DNA of 64,000 nt from contig JACVTC010000261.1 in NCBI GenBank assembly GCA_016946835.1, positions 1-64,000 of the forward strand, read 5' to 3'. Both the position numbers and the translations under genes were made by a program. Positions 1 to 11,071 of the stretch are shown here, piece after piece. Below the pieces are notes generated by a model that was given only the letters and a program-made list of their open reading frames with translations, had not been told where the DNA came from and did not search any database. Numbering within the stretch: position 1 is the first letter of the stretch; each line of letters opens with the position of its first letter. The DNA comes from Neocallimastix lanati (nom. inval.). Its lineage: Eukaryota; Neocallimastigomycota; Neocallimastigomycetes; Neocallimastigales; Neocallimastigaceae.

Positions 1-3000
1 AATAATAATAATAATAATAAAAATTATAATAGCAATAATAATAATATTAATTCCAATAATAATAATAGTATTAATTATAATAATAATAATACTTATAATA
101 ATTATAATAATAATATTAATAATACTATTCAACATAATTTTGAAATATATGATAATACTATAGATAATAAATATTAAATAAAAAGAATAATATAAAACAA
201 TAAATATATTGAATAAACAGATATTGAAAATAGAGAAAAGGTAATTTCTTCATACAAATCTAATGATTTAAAAATTGAATTTAAAAATGAAAATGAAAAT
301 AATTGACTTAACTAATGAAAAATATAAAAAGATTTAACTATGAAAAACACTAATTTACAATAAATTTATATAATGAAAGTAAAGAAGATAAATTTATAAT
401 TGATTTAACGGATGAAAATATATAAATAAATATGAATTAACAAATAAAAATAATTCAATGAATAATTCCAATTGTATAAATGATTCCTTTAAAAATATAA
501 AAAGTAATAATGAAAATAAAATAAACAGTACGTTCTGTTTTAAGTATAGGGATCCTTATTTAAATGAACTCCATAATAATAAAAAAGGAATAATGAAAAT
601 AAATTAAACAAAGATTTTGTTTCCATTATAAAATATTCATTTAAATGAAAGTGATGGAAATAATAATAATTATAATAATAATAGTATTGATAATATTAAG
701 AATATTAATACTAATAGCAATACTAAGAGTAATAATAATAGCAATAATAATTATGATAATAATCTAACCAAAATAAGTGATTTTAACAATAATTTAAATG
801 GCATAAAGCAAAGTAATGATTTTAATGATATATCAAATAAAATAAAAAAAACAAAAACCAATAGATGTTATGGTAATACATCATTAAATGATGAATCGAA
901 AAATAATAAATATAAATATTTTAGTAAGGAAGTTTCTCTAAACAAATTTAATGAAGGAACCAGAGAAAATTTAAATATATTGTTTATTAAAAGTATTAAA
1001 AATAAGGACATAGATCTTTTAGAAAAATTATTAAAAAATGATAAATTAAAATATATTGAAATAAACAGTAATAAAATGGTAAATGAATATCCATTGGTAA
1101 TAGCATTTAATAACTGTATAAGTGGTAATAATAATGGTGTTTATGAAAAAATATATAATGATTTAAATTTTTATAATTATAAAAAAAAGGAAATTGCAAT
1201 CTTTAAAACTCTTTTAGAATACGGGGCAGACCTTAATATTAAAATAGATAATAAAAATACGATATTAGAGGAATCAATGCAAAAGAATTTACATTTAATT
1301 AATAAAGTTATTTTTGATTTTTAATTAAAGAAAATAAAAGAGAGGAAAGAGAAAAAGAAAAAACTTTTAATATGAAAAAACTAGAAAAAAGAAAGAACAG
1401 AAATAAATATAATAACTATATTCAAAAGGAAGAACTGGATTATAGAAAGCATAATAAAAACATTTTTACAAATAAAAAGTACATATTAAATAATAAATAC
1501 GAAATGGAATCCATCAATCTTCTAAATAAAAATAATATTAAAAGACATAATTACAAAAGCGATGGGTTAGTGATACATCAAAGGAAAAGAAATCGAGAAC
1601 CATCCGAAGAAATTTATAATGAGAAAACTAAAAAATATAAATGTAATAAAATAATTAAAAATAGGACTTTAAAATACATAGAAAACAAATTTACACCTAT
1701 TGTAAGTGATTATTTATTTGATGAGAATTTCGATATTAAAAAATTGATTAACTCTGATAATGTTAATAGAGAAGATAATTATAATTATACAATTATATAT
1801 TATGCCCTACTTAAAGAAGATAGGGAAGCAATTAAATACATAATAAAAATTGGAAGTAACAATATGATAAGTACCTCAATTTTTAAACATCAAACGATTA
1901 TCCATGTCTCCGTTTTTTTAGGATTAAAAGATATTTTTCTTGATATAATTCAAGGAGGACAGAAAATACTTGAAACTGTTAATCATGAAGAAGATAATAC
2001 CGGATTATTTAAAAGCATCGTATTAAATGATCACTTTTCTTTATATGATAAAAAAAAGTTAATTGATGATTTATGTTCATATATTGAAATTAATAAGATT
2101 AAAATTTATAGAAATCCTTTAGTTAATTTAATGAATATGGAATCGGAAGATAATGCATGTAAGTTGGCTTCCTTTTTATTAAAAAAAACTAATTTAAAAG
2201 TAGATAGCACTTTTAAAGAAATCTTTAAAAATTCATTGGAATTTGCAATAGAGTATAATCTATATAATTTTGTAAAATTGCTTTTAGGAAAGACATTTAG
2301 AAGAAATTATCATAATTTTTATAAAGCATTAAAGTCTGCAATAGTTAAAGCTATTAAAGTAAAAAATATTAAAATACTTGAATTACTATTAGGTGAATTT
2401 AAAGGTAATATTAATTGGTTTAATTCACTTGGAGAATGTCCAATAAAACTTGCTGTGGATTCTAATGATTTAAATATGGTCAAATTATTGGTTGAAAGAA
2501 AATGTAATATAGAAGATAAAATAATTTATAGTCGAAAATATTCTATATTGTATTATTCCTTAACTAAAAATGATTCTAATGTGGATATTATTAAATATTT
2601 CATAAGTTTAGAAGCTAAAATGAATATTGAAAACGAAAATGAATTTGAAAAATTATTTAGGCGATTAGATAATACAGGAAAAATTTCTTTATTAAAATAT
2701 TTTGTAAATTGTAAGGAAAAAGAATTTATGGAAAAATTTTTAAAATATACTATTACTTTTAATCGACTAGATATATTAAAAATTTTGTTTGAAAATAATT
2801 TTAATCCTGAACAAAAGATTGAAAAACGTACTCTTTGGAAATTCGCAAGAAATTTAAATAATTCTAAATTATTTTTATACTTAAAAAGGAAAAGACAAGA
2901 ATTTGTTCTTAAAAATAGGAAAAACAAAGAGTTAAGAAGAAAAAAAAGAAGATTAAGAAAGAAAAAAAAACAAGCAAAAAAAAAATTAAATAGTTTGAAT

Positions 3001-3027
3001 TTAAAAGAAAATAAATTAATAAAATAA
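1..3027 (+). pseudogene. Ankyrin-type protein, 5'-truncated and frame-disrupted copy (copy 1)
   Basis: This is the 3' 60% of the gene that is intact at 50054-55027. The window starts inside its Asn-rich middle. Relative to copy 2, the stretch 1-1325 carries many indels (for example near 169-200, 300-350, 418, 590-612 and a lost T near 1322) that close the frame repeatedly. Open stretches remain at about 977-1324 and 1372-3027, and the latter matches copy 2 residue for residue. Because the changes are almost all indels and stop abruptly at about 1.34 kb, sequencing error at a contig end explains them better than decay. The product would be an intracellular ankyrin-repeat protein with a Lys/Arg-rich C-terminus; see the intact copy for domains. 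Confidence 0.85.
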
Positions 3028-4729
3028 TTAATCGTATTTTATTTTATTTTATTTTTATTTAATAATTAATATAGATATAATAATTAATATAGATATCAAT
3101 TGTATTATGTTATTATATGTTATTATTATTTCTATTTATTTAATATCTATTATATAAAATTTATTTAATCTCATTTTAAAATTATATTTTCTACTAGTTA
3201 AATATATATTATTTATTTAACTACTGTTTTATTTTTTATATGTGTAAATTATATAAAATTCCTTATTTATATATATATTTTCATTATATATTTAATCTTT
3301 AACTTTATATATAAATTTTACTTTATATGAATATTTTATTAAACTATATTATTAAAATAATGATTTGTATTGATTTATTTTTGACGTATTGCATTATTAA
3401 CTTTATCTATATTTTACATTTACATTTATATATTTATTTATTTTTATTTATTATTTATATATACATTTTATTGTTTATTTTATTTATATTTCACTTCACA
3501 TTTTATTGTATATTTTATTTATATTTCATATATACTATTTTTTATTGGTTTCATTGTATTAATATTTTAGTTATTTATATTGTTAAATTACGCTATTTAT
3601 TTTTATATATTTTAAATTTATATTTACAATTAATAATTATTTCGAAGGAATAATAATATTTTTAAATATAAATTTGAGAAAAAACTTATTATTTCTGAAT
3701 AATTTGGTTTTTGTAATCTTGAAATACATAATATTATTTAATTTTTTATACTTTTAGAAGAGAAATCTGTAATAGAAATAATTTAAGTAATAAATTTTTA
3801 GTACATATCGATAGCGTTTTTAGAGTTTAAAAAAGCTTATTTTTCAATATTTATTTTTTATATTTTAGTTATAAAATGTTTTATTTCTGTATATATAATA
3901 AAAAGGTTTAATTTCTTTTCTAATTTATATTTATTCTCCAGAACTTATATATATATAAATTTTTATTTTGGAATTGTTTCAAAAAAGTTTGATATTTACT
4001 GCAGAGTTCATCAAAAGTATCTTCTTACTTTTATTTTATTTAATTTATTTATCAATGATATTTTAGATAACTGTAATAAAATTGAATCAGTATTGAAAAC
4101 GAAAATAAAAATTTTAAAATATATTTAATGAAGATAATATTTCAATCGTTTCCATTAAAATAATGAAACTATTACTTTGTCAAATTTCTAATGTATGATA
4201 TAATAATATAATATTTTTATACAAAGATCTTCAAATGGTACATATGGCTCAATTACTTTTTATTTTTACTAATGATAAAATTGAACTTTTTAAAATTAAA
4301 AAATATATTAATTAATCGTATTCCCTTTGTTCTATTTGTTCATTGTTCAGCAACTCGTTAATAAAATAAATATTTCGATTCTAATATCCACTTAAAACAT
4401 AAACAATTCCTCCATAAAGAATGCAAGTCCAAAATGGTAATGCATAAAAATTTAAGTTTATGGTAAGATTCTTATCAATTTTCTAATTCAAAACTATCAG
4501 GAAGATTACACTGTTCAAGAAATTCATTCAATGGTCATTTGAAGCTATCAGGGTATTTATTATGTTAAAAAAACATATAGCTATATTACTAGAAAGAAAA
4601 TACAACTAATGAAAACTAAAATTTTGCTATTTCCATAAATGAATGCTATTCAAGCTATAAAGCTTGATACAAACAGCTTGTATTTAATTGTTTAATAAAT
4701 TAGAAATTCTTTTAAAATATATTAAAAAA
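3028..4729. other. AT-rich spacer after the ankyrin gene (copy 1)
   Basis: No credible gene. The open stretch at 3327-3653 is a string of Phe, Tyr, Ile and Leu made by TTTAT-type low complexity and is not believable as a protein. Bases 4300-4690 are less repetitive than their surroundings and may be a decayed unique sequence, but no frame stays open and nothing is recognisable. A small inverted repeat built on AAGCTATAAAGCTT lies near 4650. The identical block in copy 2 is at 55028-56729. Confidence 0.6.
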
Positions 4730-6010
4730 ATATTAAATTATTAATATAATATATAATTAAAATATTAATAAAAGTACTTTAATGAAATATAGAATTAAAG
4801 GATTAAAAAAAAGAAATAAGAATAATTCAATAAGTTATTAAAGTAAATATTCCTAAAAATTCTTTAATAAAATTTAATAATAAAAATTAATAAAGGTATT
4901 AAAATAATTAATTAATATATAAAAAAGTTAATAAAAATGATTTAAAAAATTACTCAATAATATATGAAAAATAAAATATTAAAAAAATTATAAAAGTAAC
5001 TAAACACTACTTAAACATGGTAATAAAAATAAATAGTTTAATAAAATTATAAAAATAAAGGGTTAATAATAGTATGAAATATTTATAGGTTATGCAAAGG
5101 GGTTAATAAAAATAGTTTAATGAAATATAAAAATAAAGTGTTAATAAAGATACTTTAAGAAAAACTGTAAAAAAATGAAAATAAAGAAATAAAATATTTA
5201 AATAATATACCAAAGTATTAAAAAAAAATGTTTTAATTAATTATAAAAATAGAGTATTATTAAAAATGTTTAAATAATATATTGAAATAAAATTTTCATA
5301 AAAGTATTTTAATGAAATAAAAAGTAAAATTTTCATAAGAATGCTTTAAGGAAATAAAAAGTAAAATTTTAATAATATTACTTAACTTTTGTTTTAATTA
5401 ATTATTTTTATTAATTTTTATAAGATAGTTAGGTATTTCTAATATTAAAATATATAATTAAATGAAAATAAAAGTTAAATATACTAATACTTTAATAAAA
5501 TTTAAAAAATAAATATTAAAACTACCATTTAAACTATAAAGCAAAGGAATAATATTAACACTTTAATATATTATAAAAAAAGTATTTATAGAAATATGAA
5601 ATTATTTAAATAAAGTATTAAAAGGAAGTAGTCATAAAAATACTTTAATCAATTATAATAATAAAGTATTAATAAAAATATTTTAATATTAAAAAAAGTA
5701 AGGTATTAATAAAAAATATTTTAAATAATATAAAAGTAAGATATTAATAAAATTATTATAATAAAATATAAAAAAAAATAGTGATAAAATTATAAAATAA
5801 TTAAATAAAATATAATGATATTTGTAAAAATAATATAGTTAAAATGTATTTATTAAAGTATTTTAATAAAATATAGTTAAAAGGTATATATTAAAATACA
5901 TTAATAAAATATAGTTAGAAAGTATTTTTAAAAATAATTTAATAAAATATAGTTAAATAGTATTTATTAAAGTATTTTAATAAAATATAGTTAAAAAGTA
6001 TTTCTCAAAG
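4730..6010. repeat. Degenerate tandem array, 38-bp period at its 3' end
   Basis: Variants of a motif combining AGTATTTTAATAAAATATA with TTAAAAAGTATTTATT recur throughout. At the 3' end the register is exact: ATATAGTT occurs at 5833, 5871, 5909, 5947 and 5985, 38 bases apart each time. Further 5' the units are more diverged and the spacing irregular. The array ends about 10-20 bases before the duplicated gene fragment begins. The same array is present at 56730-58010. Confidence 0.8.
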
Positions 6011-6020
6011 GAAATCAATA

Positions 6021-6897
6021 TAATATAAAAAATTTAAAACATTTAATATTAGGTATAAAAAATCGAACTATAAAAAATTAGAAATAAACGATTTTAATAT
6101 TATATATAATGAATATTATAAAAAATTACGTTCAAGTTATGCATATGACTTTATCTTAAATATATTAAAACTTACATTTTGTTATGAAGATAACATTTAT
6201 AAATTTAAAATTAATATAAAAAATCATAGCGAATATAATGTAATTCCGAATTTATTAGTTGATTATGAGTATTCAAATGAATACATACGTTTTTTAGAAA
6301 GTATAATAGAATTTTATGATGCAGGGTTAAACTATAAATATAACGGTTTAATTATTAATAATATTTCAACAAATGAGGATAAAGAAGATTCAGAAAGTGA
6401 AAATAGTGATAACGGAGAAGATTCTGAAAATGCAAAGAGTGATAATGAAGAAGAAAGAAACGAAATAAACAATTTAAGTGATTTATATCATAATTTTAAT
6501 AATATTAAATTAACAAATAATGAATTTTATGAAATAGATAACGAAAATAAGAACTTTTTTGCATTAACAATGGGCATTTATTTACTAAATTCGAATTATT
6601 CCAGTAATTATATATAATACATTTAATAATATTAATTATTGTCATTATAATGAGATGGTTTTTAAATCTGGAATAATATCTAAATGGTTAAAATGGATTA
6701 ATAATTATTTATTTACCAATGAAACAAATAATTTTTATGATAACCCGAATAAAGAGGAGCAAACAATACTTTATAGTATAAAAGATTTTTTTAAATTTGA
6801 TGATTATACAACCATTAATAGAATAGCATTACCATCATTTTTATATTATTTAAATTATAATAACATATATAATACATATAACTTAAAACTAGGGTAA
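6021..6897 (+). pseudogene. 3' fragment of the 42110-45811 gene (copy 1)
   Basis: About 880 bases match the last 290 codons of the gene at 42110-45811, including the acidic Ser/Glu/Asp tract, the conserved block with MVFKSGIISKWLKWINNY and the C-terminal YNTYNLKLG. Homology continues through the stop into 3' flank to about 7205 (matching to about 46125). The 5' 2.8 kb of the parent is missing. Loss of two bases near 6614 relative to the parent puts a stop in the frame and leaves a residual 80-codon frame at 6655-6897. Many amino-acid changes separate it from the parent. It is best read as an unexpressed gene fragment; the same lesion exists in copy 2. Confidence 0.85.
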
Positions 6898-7337
6898 ATT
6901 TTTAATATTTATATACTATTTTCTAATTGTATAAATTTTATTAAGTATATTAATAAATTAGAAATAAAAATAAGTAATTTTGATTTATTTGATAAATTTA
7001 TTATTAATCTTCATAGTTCCTAAGTATCTGAATATTATTTAATTGTTTGTATATTTATTATATTAATATTTATATTTAAAACTAATAATAAATTAATATA
7101 TTTAATATATAATTTATAATTATATAGTATGATTTACATATGATTTACATATTTTCTTTTTATAATTATAAATTTATGTTTTATGTTTATTTATTCATTC
7201 AACAAATAAATAGTGTAAACAATATATTTTAATATTTTATTTGTTTTCATATAATTGTTTCATTGAAATATAATAAAAAAATAATATATGTAATAATCAA
7301 TAAATAATTAATTATAAAAGTATAAATAAATAGATTT

Positions 7338-7388
<51 letters not shown>

Positions 7389-7615
7389 ATATATATATAT
7401 ATATATATATTTATAAAATTTTCAATAAATAATTAAATAATAAATATTAAATAAACTTTATTTTTGAAAAAATAAAAAGTAAAAAATAAAAATAACATAT
7501 ATATTAATTGTTTAAGAATTATTATATAAATAAATAGAATAAGTAAATAGAAAATATAAATATTAAAAATATTTATTATTATTTTAATTGAAAATTCAAT
7601 TTTATAAAAATCAAA
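6898..7615. other. Duplicated 3' flank, poly-T tract and upstream region of the giant secreted gene
   Basis: Bases 6898-7205 are still homologous to the 3' flank of the parent gene (45812-46125). They are followed by a 42-base T homopolymer at 7340-7381 and a TA dinucleotide run. The last ~200 bases before the ATG at 7616 are A/T-rich and A-rich just before the start, as is common for fungal promoters. I could assign no specific factor site. Confidence 0.6.
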
Positions 7616-9043
7616 ATGAAATTTAAATATTTGTTATTATTTATTGAAATAATATTTCATTTTATTAATGTCATTAATTCATCACCATTTACTCAAGGAT
7701 TATTTGAAAATTATTTAATTCATTTAATGTATTACAGTAGAGACGATAATGGTGAAAGAATATATGAACCTGAATTTTATGGTAATGAAGGAAATAAAAT
7801 TGTCAAAACCGATGTATTGAAATATAAAATTTTACCTAGCATTGAAAGTAAAAATGGTAACGTGGAGGTTAAAATGACAGAAAATTACATATTTGATAGA
7901 GAAAGGCTATATGAGAATAAAAATTTTGGAAATGTAGATGGAGGTAATGATTCAAGTTTTATAAAACAAATGGTACCAGAAGTTAATATTTACGTTCCAG
8001 TAAAGTTAATTTCTGTGGATAAAAATAAAGACGAGAAATACGTTTTATTACCTAATAATTATTTTCAAGAAGATAGGGTAAGAAAAGGGAATTTTTATGT
8101 AGAACTAGAAGGAAAGGAATATAGGGTTGACTTGAATGAGGCAGTTTATAAAAATGTAGAATTAAAACCAGTTGAGGCATTAGATTCAATAAATGATTAT
8201 TATATTAATAAATTTTATGATTCTTGCTCAGCAATAGACCAAGATTTAAAAAATAAAAATATTTTTTACACAAAGGAAGCCTACTCAAAATTACTAAATA
8301 TAAATAATAATGATATTGATAAGTATACAAATTTAGATATTGAGTTTCAAGATAATGTTAAGCCTGATGAAAGAACAATAAATAATAAAAAAATTAAATT
8401 TTATAATGCTAAGGCAACTTTTGAAAAAATTGATGAAAATGGGGATATTATAAAGCCTAACCCTAAAGATTTAGATATAGGTTTCGATGAAGAAAGTGGA
8501 GAAGTATACATCCAGGATGAAACAAAACTAGTTAGAACAATTAAAGTTAAAGATTTTATTACATCATTTTGGACAACAAAATTTTTAAAAATAGATAGCC
8601 AGAAAAAGGTATTACATACAACTAATTCTGAATATAACAAAGAAAATATTTTTTCAAAGTTATTGAATACAGAAAGAATACCAAAAGTTACAATTGATGA
8701 AAAAGATGAAAATCAACAAGATATAAGTAATACATACTATGATTTAGAAAATCTCAATGATCAAAAATTTTTTACAATGAAAATGAAATATAATAGTGAT
8801 ATGGAAAATAATAAAAAAAATAATGCTAAAAACTTAAAACCATTTGATTTAAATAATTTATTCGCAAATGAAGATTTAGGTTCTTTAGAAAAACTTAACT
8901 CCGAAATAACTACTGAAATTGTAACTATTGAAAATACAATTAATGAAATATCGGAGAAAATAAAAAATTCAAATAATAATATCGAAAAAAATGAGTTAAC
9001 AGAAATGGAAAAAAAATTAGAAGAAAAAAAAAAAAATATGTAA
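7616..9043 (+). CDS. Giant secreted protein, N-terminal part (copy 1, frame ends at poly-A)
   Basis: The ATG is followed by a clear signal peptide: Lys-Phe-Lys, then a hydrophobic stretch (YLLLFIEIIFHFI) ending near residue 22 at NSS. The rest is a charged, Asn/Lys/Glu-rich protein with no domain I recognise, ending in a Glu/Lys coiled-coil-like stretch. The frame stops at a run of 13 A's after LEEKKKNM. Copy 2 has 14 A's there and reads straight on through YVKFSYIIKKEI into the frame that starts here at 9073. The two frames are therefore almost certainly one gene of about 1975 codons, and the stop is either a one-base homopolymer error or a real frameshift in this copy. Function unknown; location inferred as secreted or cell wall. 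Confidence 0.8.
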   Translation: MKFKYLLLFIEIIFHFINVINSSPFTQGLFENYLIHLMYYSRDDNGERIYEPEFYGNEGNKIVKTDVLKYKILPSIESKNGNVEVKMTENYIFDRERLYENKNFGNVDGGNDSSFIKQMVPEVNIYVPVKLISVDKNKDEKYVLLPNNYFQEDRVRKGNFYVELEGKEYRVDLNEAVYKNVELKPVEALDSINDYYINKFYDSCSAIDQDLKNKNIFYTKEAYSKLLNINNNDIDKYTNLDIEFQDNVKPDERTINNKKIKFYNAKATFEKIDENGDIIKPNPKDLDIGFDEESGEVYIQDETKLVRTIKVKDFITSFWTTKFLKIDSQKKVLHTTNSEYNKENIFSKLLNTERIPKVTIDEKDENQQDISNTYYDLENLNDQKFFTMKMKYNSDMENNKKNNAKNLKPFDLNNLFANEDLGSLEKLNSEITTEIVTIENTINEISEKIKNSNNNIEKNELTEMEKKLEEKKKNM

Positions 9044-9072
9044 AATTTTCTTATATAATAAAGAAAGAAATA

Positions 9073-10469
9073 ATGAATTCACCAAGTATTACAGAAAATA
9101 GAAAAAATAAAGTTAATTCTGAATTAATCGATATAGAAAAAGTATATAAATCAGATCTAGATAATATTGATAAAAATAGCGATGTATTAATAGATAGTAA
9201 CTTTTCTAATAATATTATAACAATTAGTAAAGATATGAATCAAATTAATCGTTTACTTAAACCTAATGGAAGGGCGGAAGCTAATGATTTAAAAGTAAAA
9301 ATTGAAAGAAAATTGAAAAGTGATGGTAATAGTTTAGATTTACTTGAAAAATATGAAAATTTTGGAAACATAATAGAGCAAAAATATACTAAGGAAGAAA
9401 TTCAAGTTATTGACAATTTTTTAAAAAAGTATGATATATATCATAAATTATCTGGTAGATTAAATAATTTAAGGCCTACAGAAGTAACAACGCTTAATGA
9501 AATAAAGAATTATATAATTCCAAATAAAAATGAGATTTCAGGTACAATAGATGAAGCATCACTAAAAGACTTTATAGACAATAATAATAATTTAGATGTA
9601 CAAAAACTTTTATCTGAATTACCAAATTATAGTAATAGTAATAGTAATAATAATGCTGAAAATATAAAAAAAAAAATAAAATTATATATTACTTACCATT
9701 ATTTCAATTCAAAAGAGAAAAATACCTTTAATATAGAAAAAACCAAAACTCAGTATAAATTTAACTATGATTTTGATTATTTGAATGCGTGTAAGTTGAA
9801 CCCTATGAATAGTGTTAATTCCGTAAATACGTACACAGTTATGGATATTTCATCAGATGATAATAAGGGAGAAAGTAATTTGGAACCACTTAAAATAAAA
9901 TATAAAATGATTAACAATAAAAAATGTGAATCAAGTGATAATACTTTCTATTATAATCCGAATATTGAAGAGAAAAATTATCCTTACATAGAATCTTTAA
10001 GTAAATTCGATGCAAATAATAATTTTAATGATGATTTGAAAACACCAAAAACAAAAAATACCGTTTTGGAACCGTCAGAAATAAAATATAATAATGTTCT
10101 TTTTAAAATGAAAAAAAAGGCAGTAACGAGTTCTAATAATTCTTCCAATAATAATGGAAAAAACTCTATAGATTTAATTAATGACAGCACCGATGAACTA
10201 AAAGGTAAAATTAAAACTATGTGTATTAAAGAAAATAATAATGCTATCGATATTAGTTCATACATCCATCCAAAACAGAAAATAAAAAATCATAGCTTTG
10301 AAAACCAAAAATCGTATATTAATTCATTAGGAATTTTAGTTAAAACAGCTAGAAATATGGTAATTTCAAAATATTCCGAATTAATTATTTTTGACGTTAA
10401 AAATAAAATAATAGTTAAAAATTTAATGAAAAAATTAAAGATTAAGAAATTAAATATCCCTAATAATAA

Positions 10470-10525
<56 letters not shown>

Positions 10526-11027
10526 ATAATAGTGAAGATATTTTCATACCAAATGTTGATCTTGAAGGAAATATAATTGATATAAAAGAGAATTTTAATA
10601 AACTTAGAATAACCTCAACTATGAGCACTGGTGAAAAAGAAAAAATAATAGAAAATGATGTAATAAATGGAATAAATAATCATAGCGAATTAACAGATAA
10701 TGAAAAAAAAGAATTAAAATCAATAATAAATAATGGGGAATATTTTGTATTATATCCTGAAAATTATGAAAAATTAAAAAATATCCAATTAAATTCAGTA
10801 AATAAATTTGAAGATTATTATTCTACAATTGCTATTAGTGGTTTAAACAAAAATGGAAGACCTTTGTTATTAAAAGTATTTAATAGAGATTCTAATGGAA
10901 AAAAAATTCAATTTAGAAATTCATATACAGCGGAAACTACTTCAACTACAGACGCGCATGATCTTCCTCTTAAACGTGTTAATGGTATAGTAAGCAATAT
11001 TAAGAATGTATGTAACAGTGGAAGTAA

Positions 11028-11071
<44 letters not shown>

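Noticed and set aside
3327-3653. 108-codon Phe/Tyr/Ile/Leu frame (also at 55327-55653)
   Set aside because: Low-complexity TTTAT sequence read in one frame; no upstream context and no domain. Its exact recurrence only reflects the large repeat.
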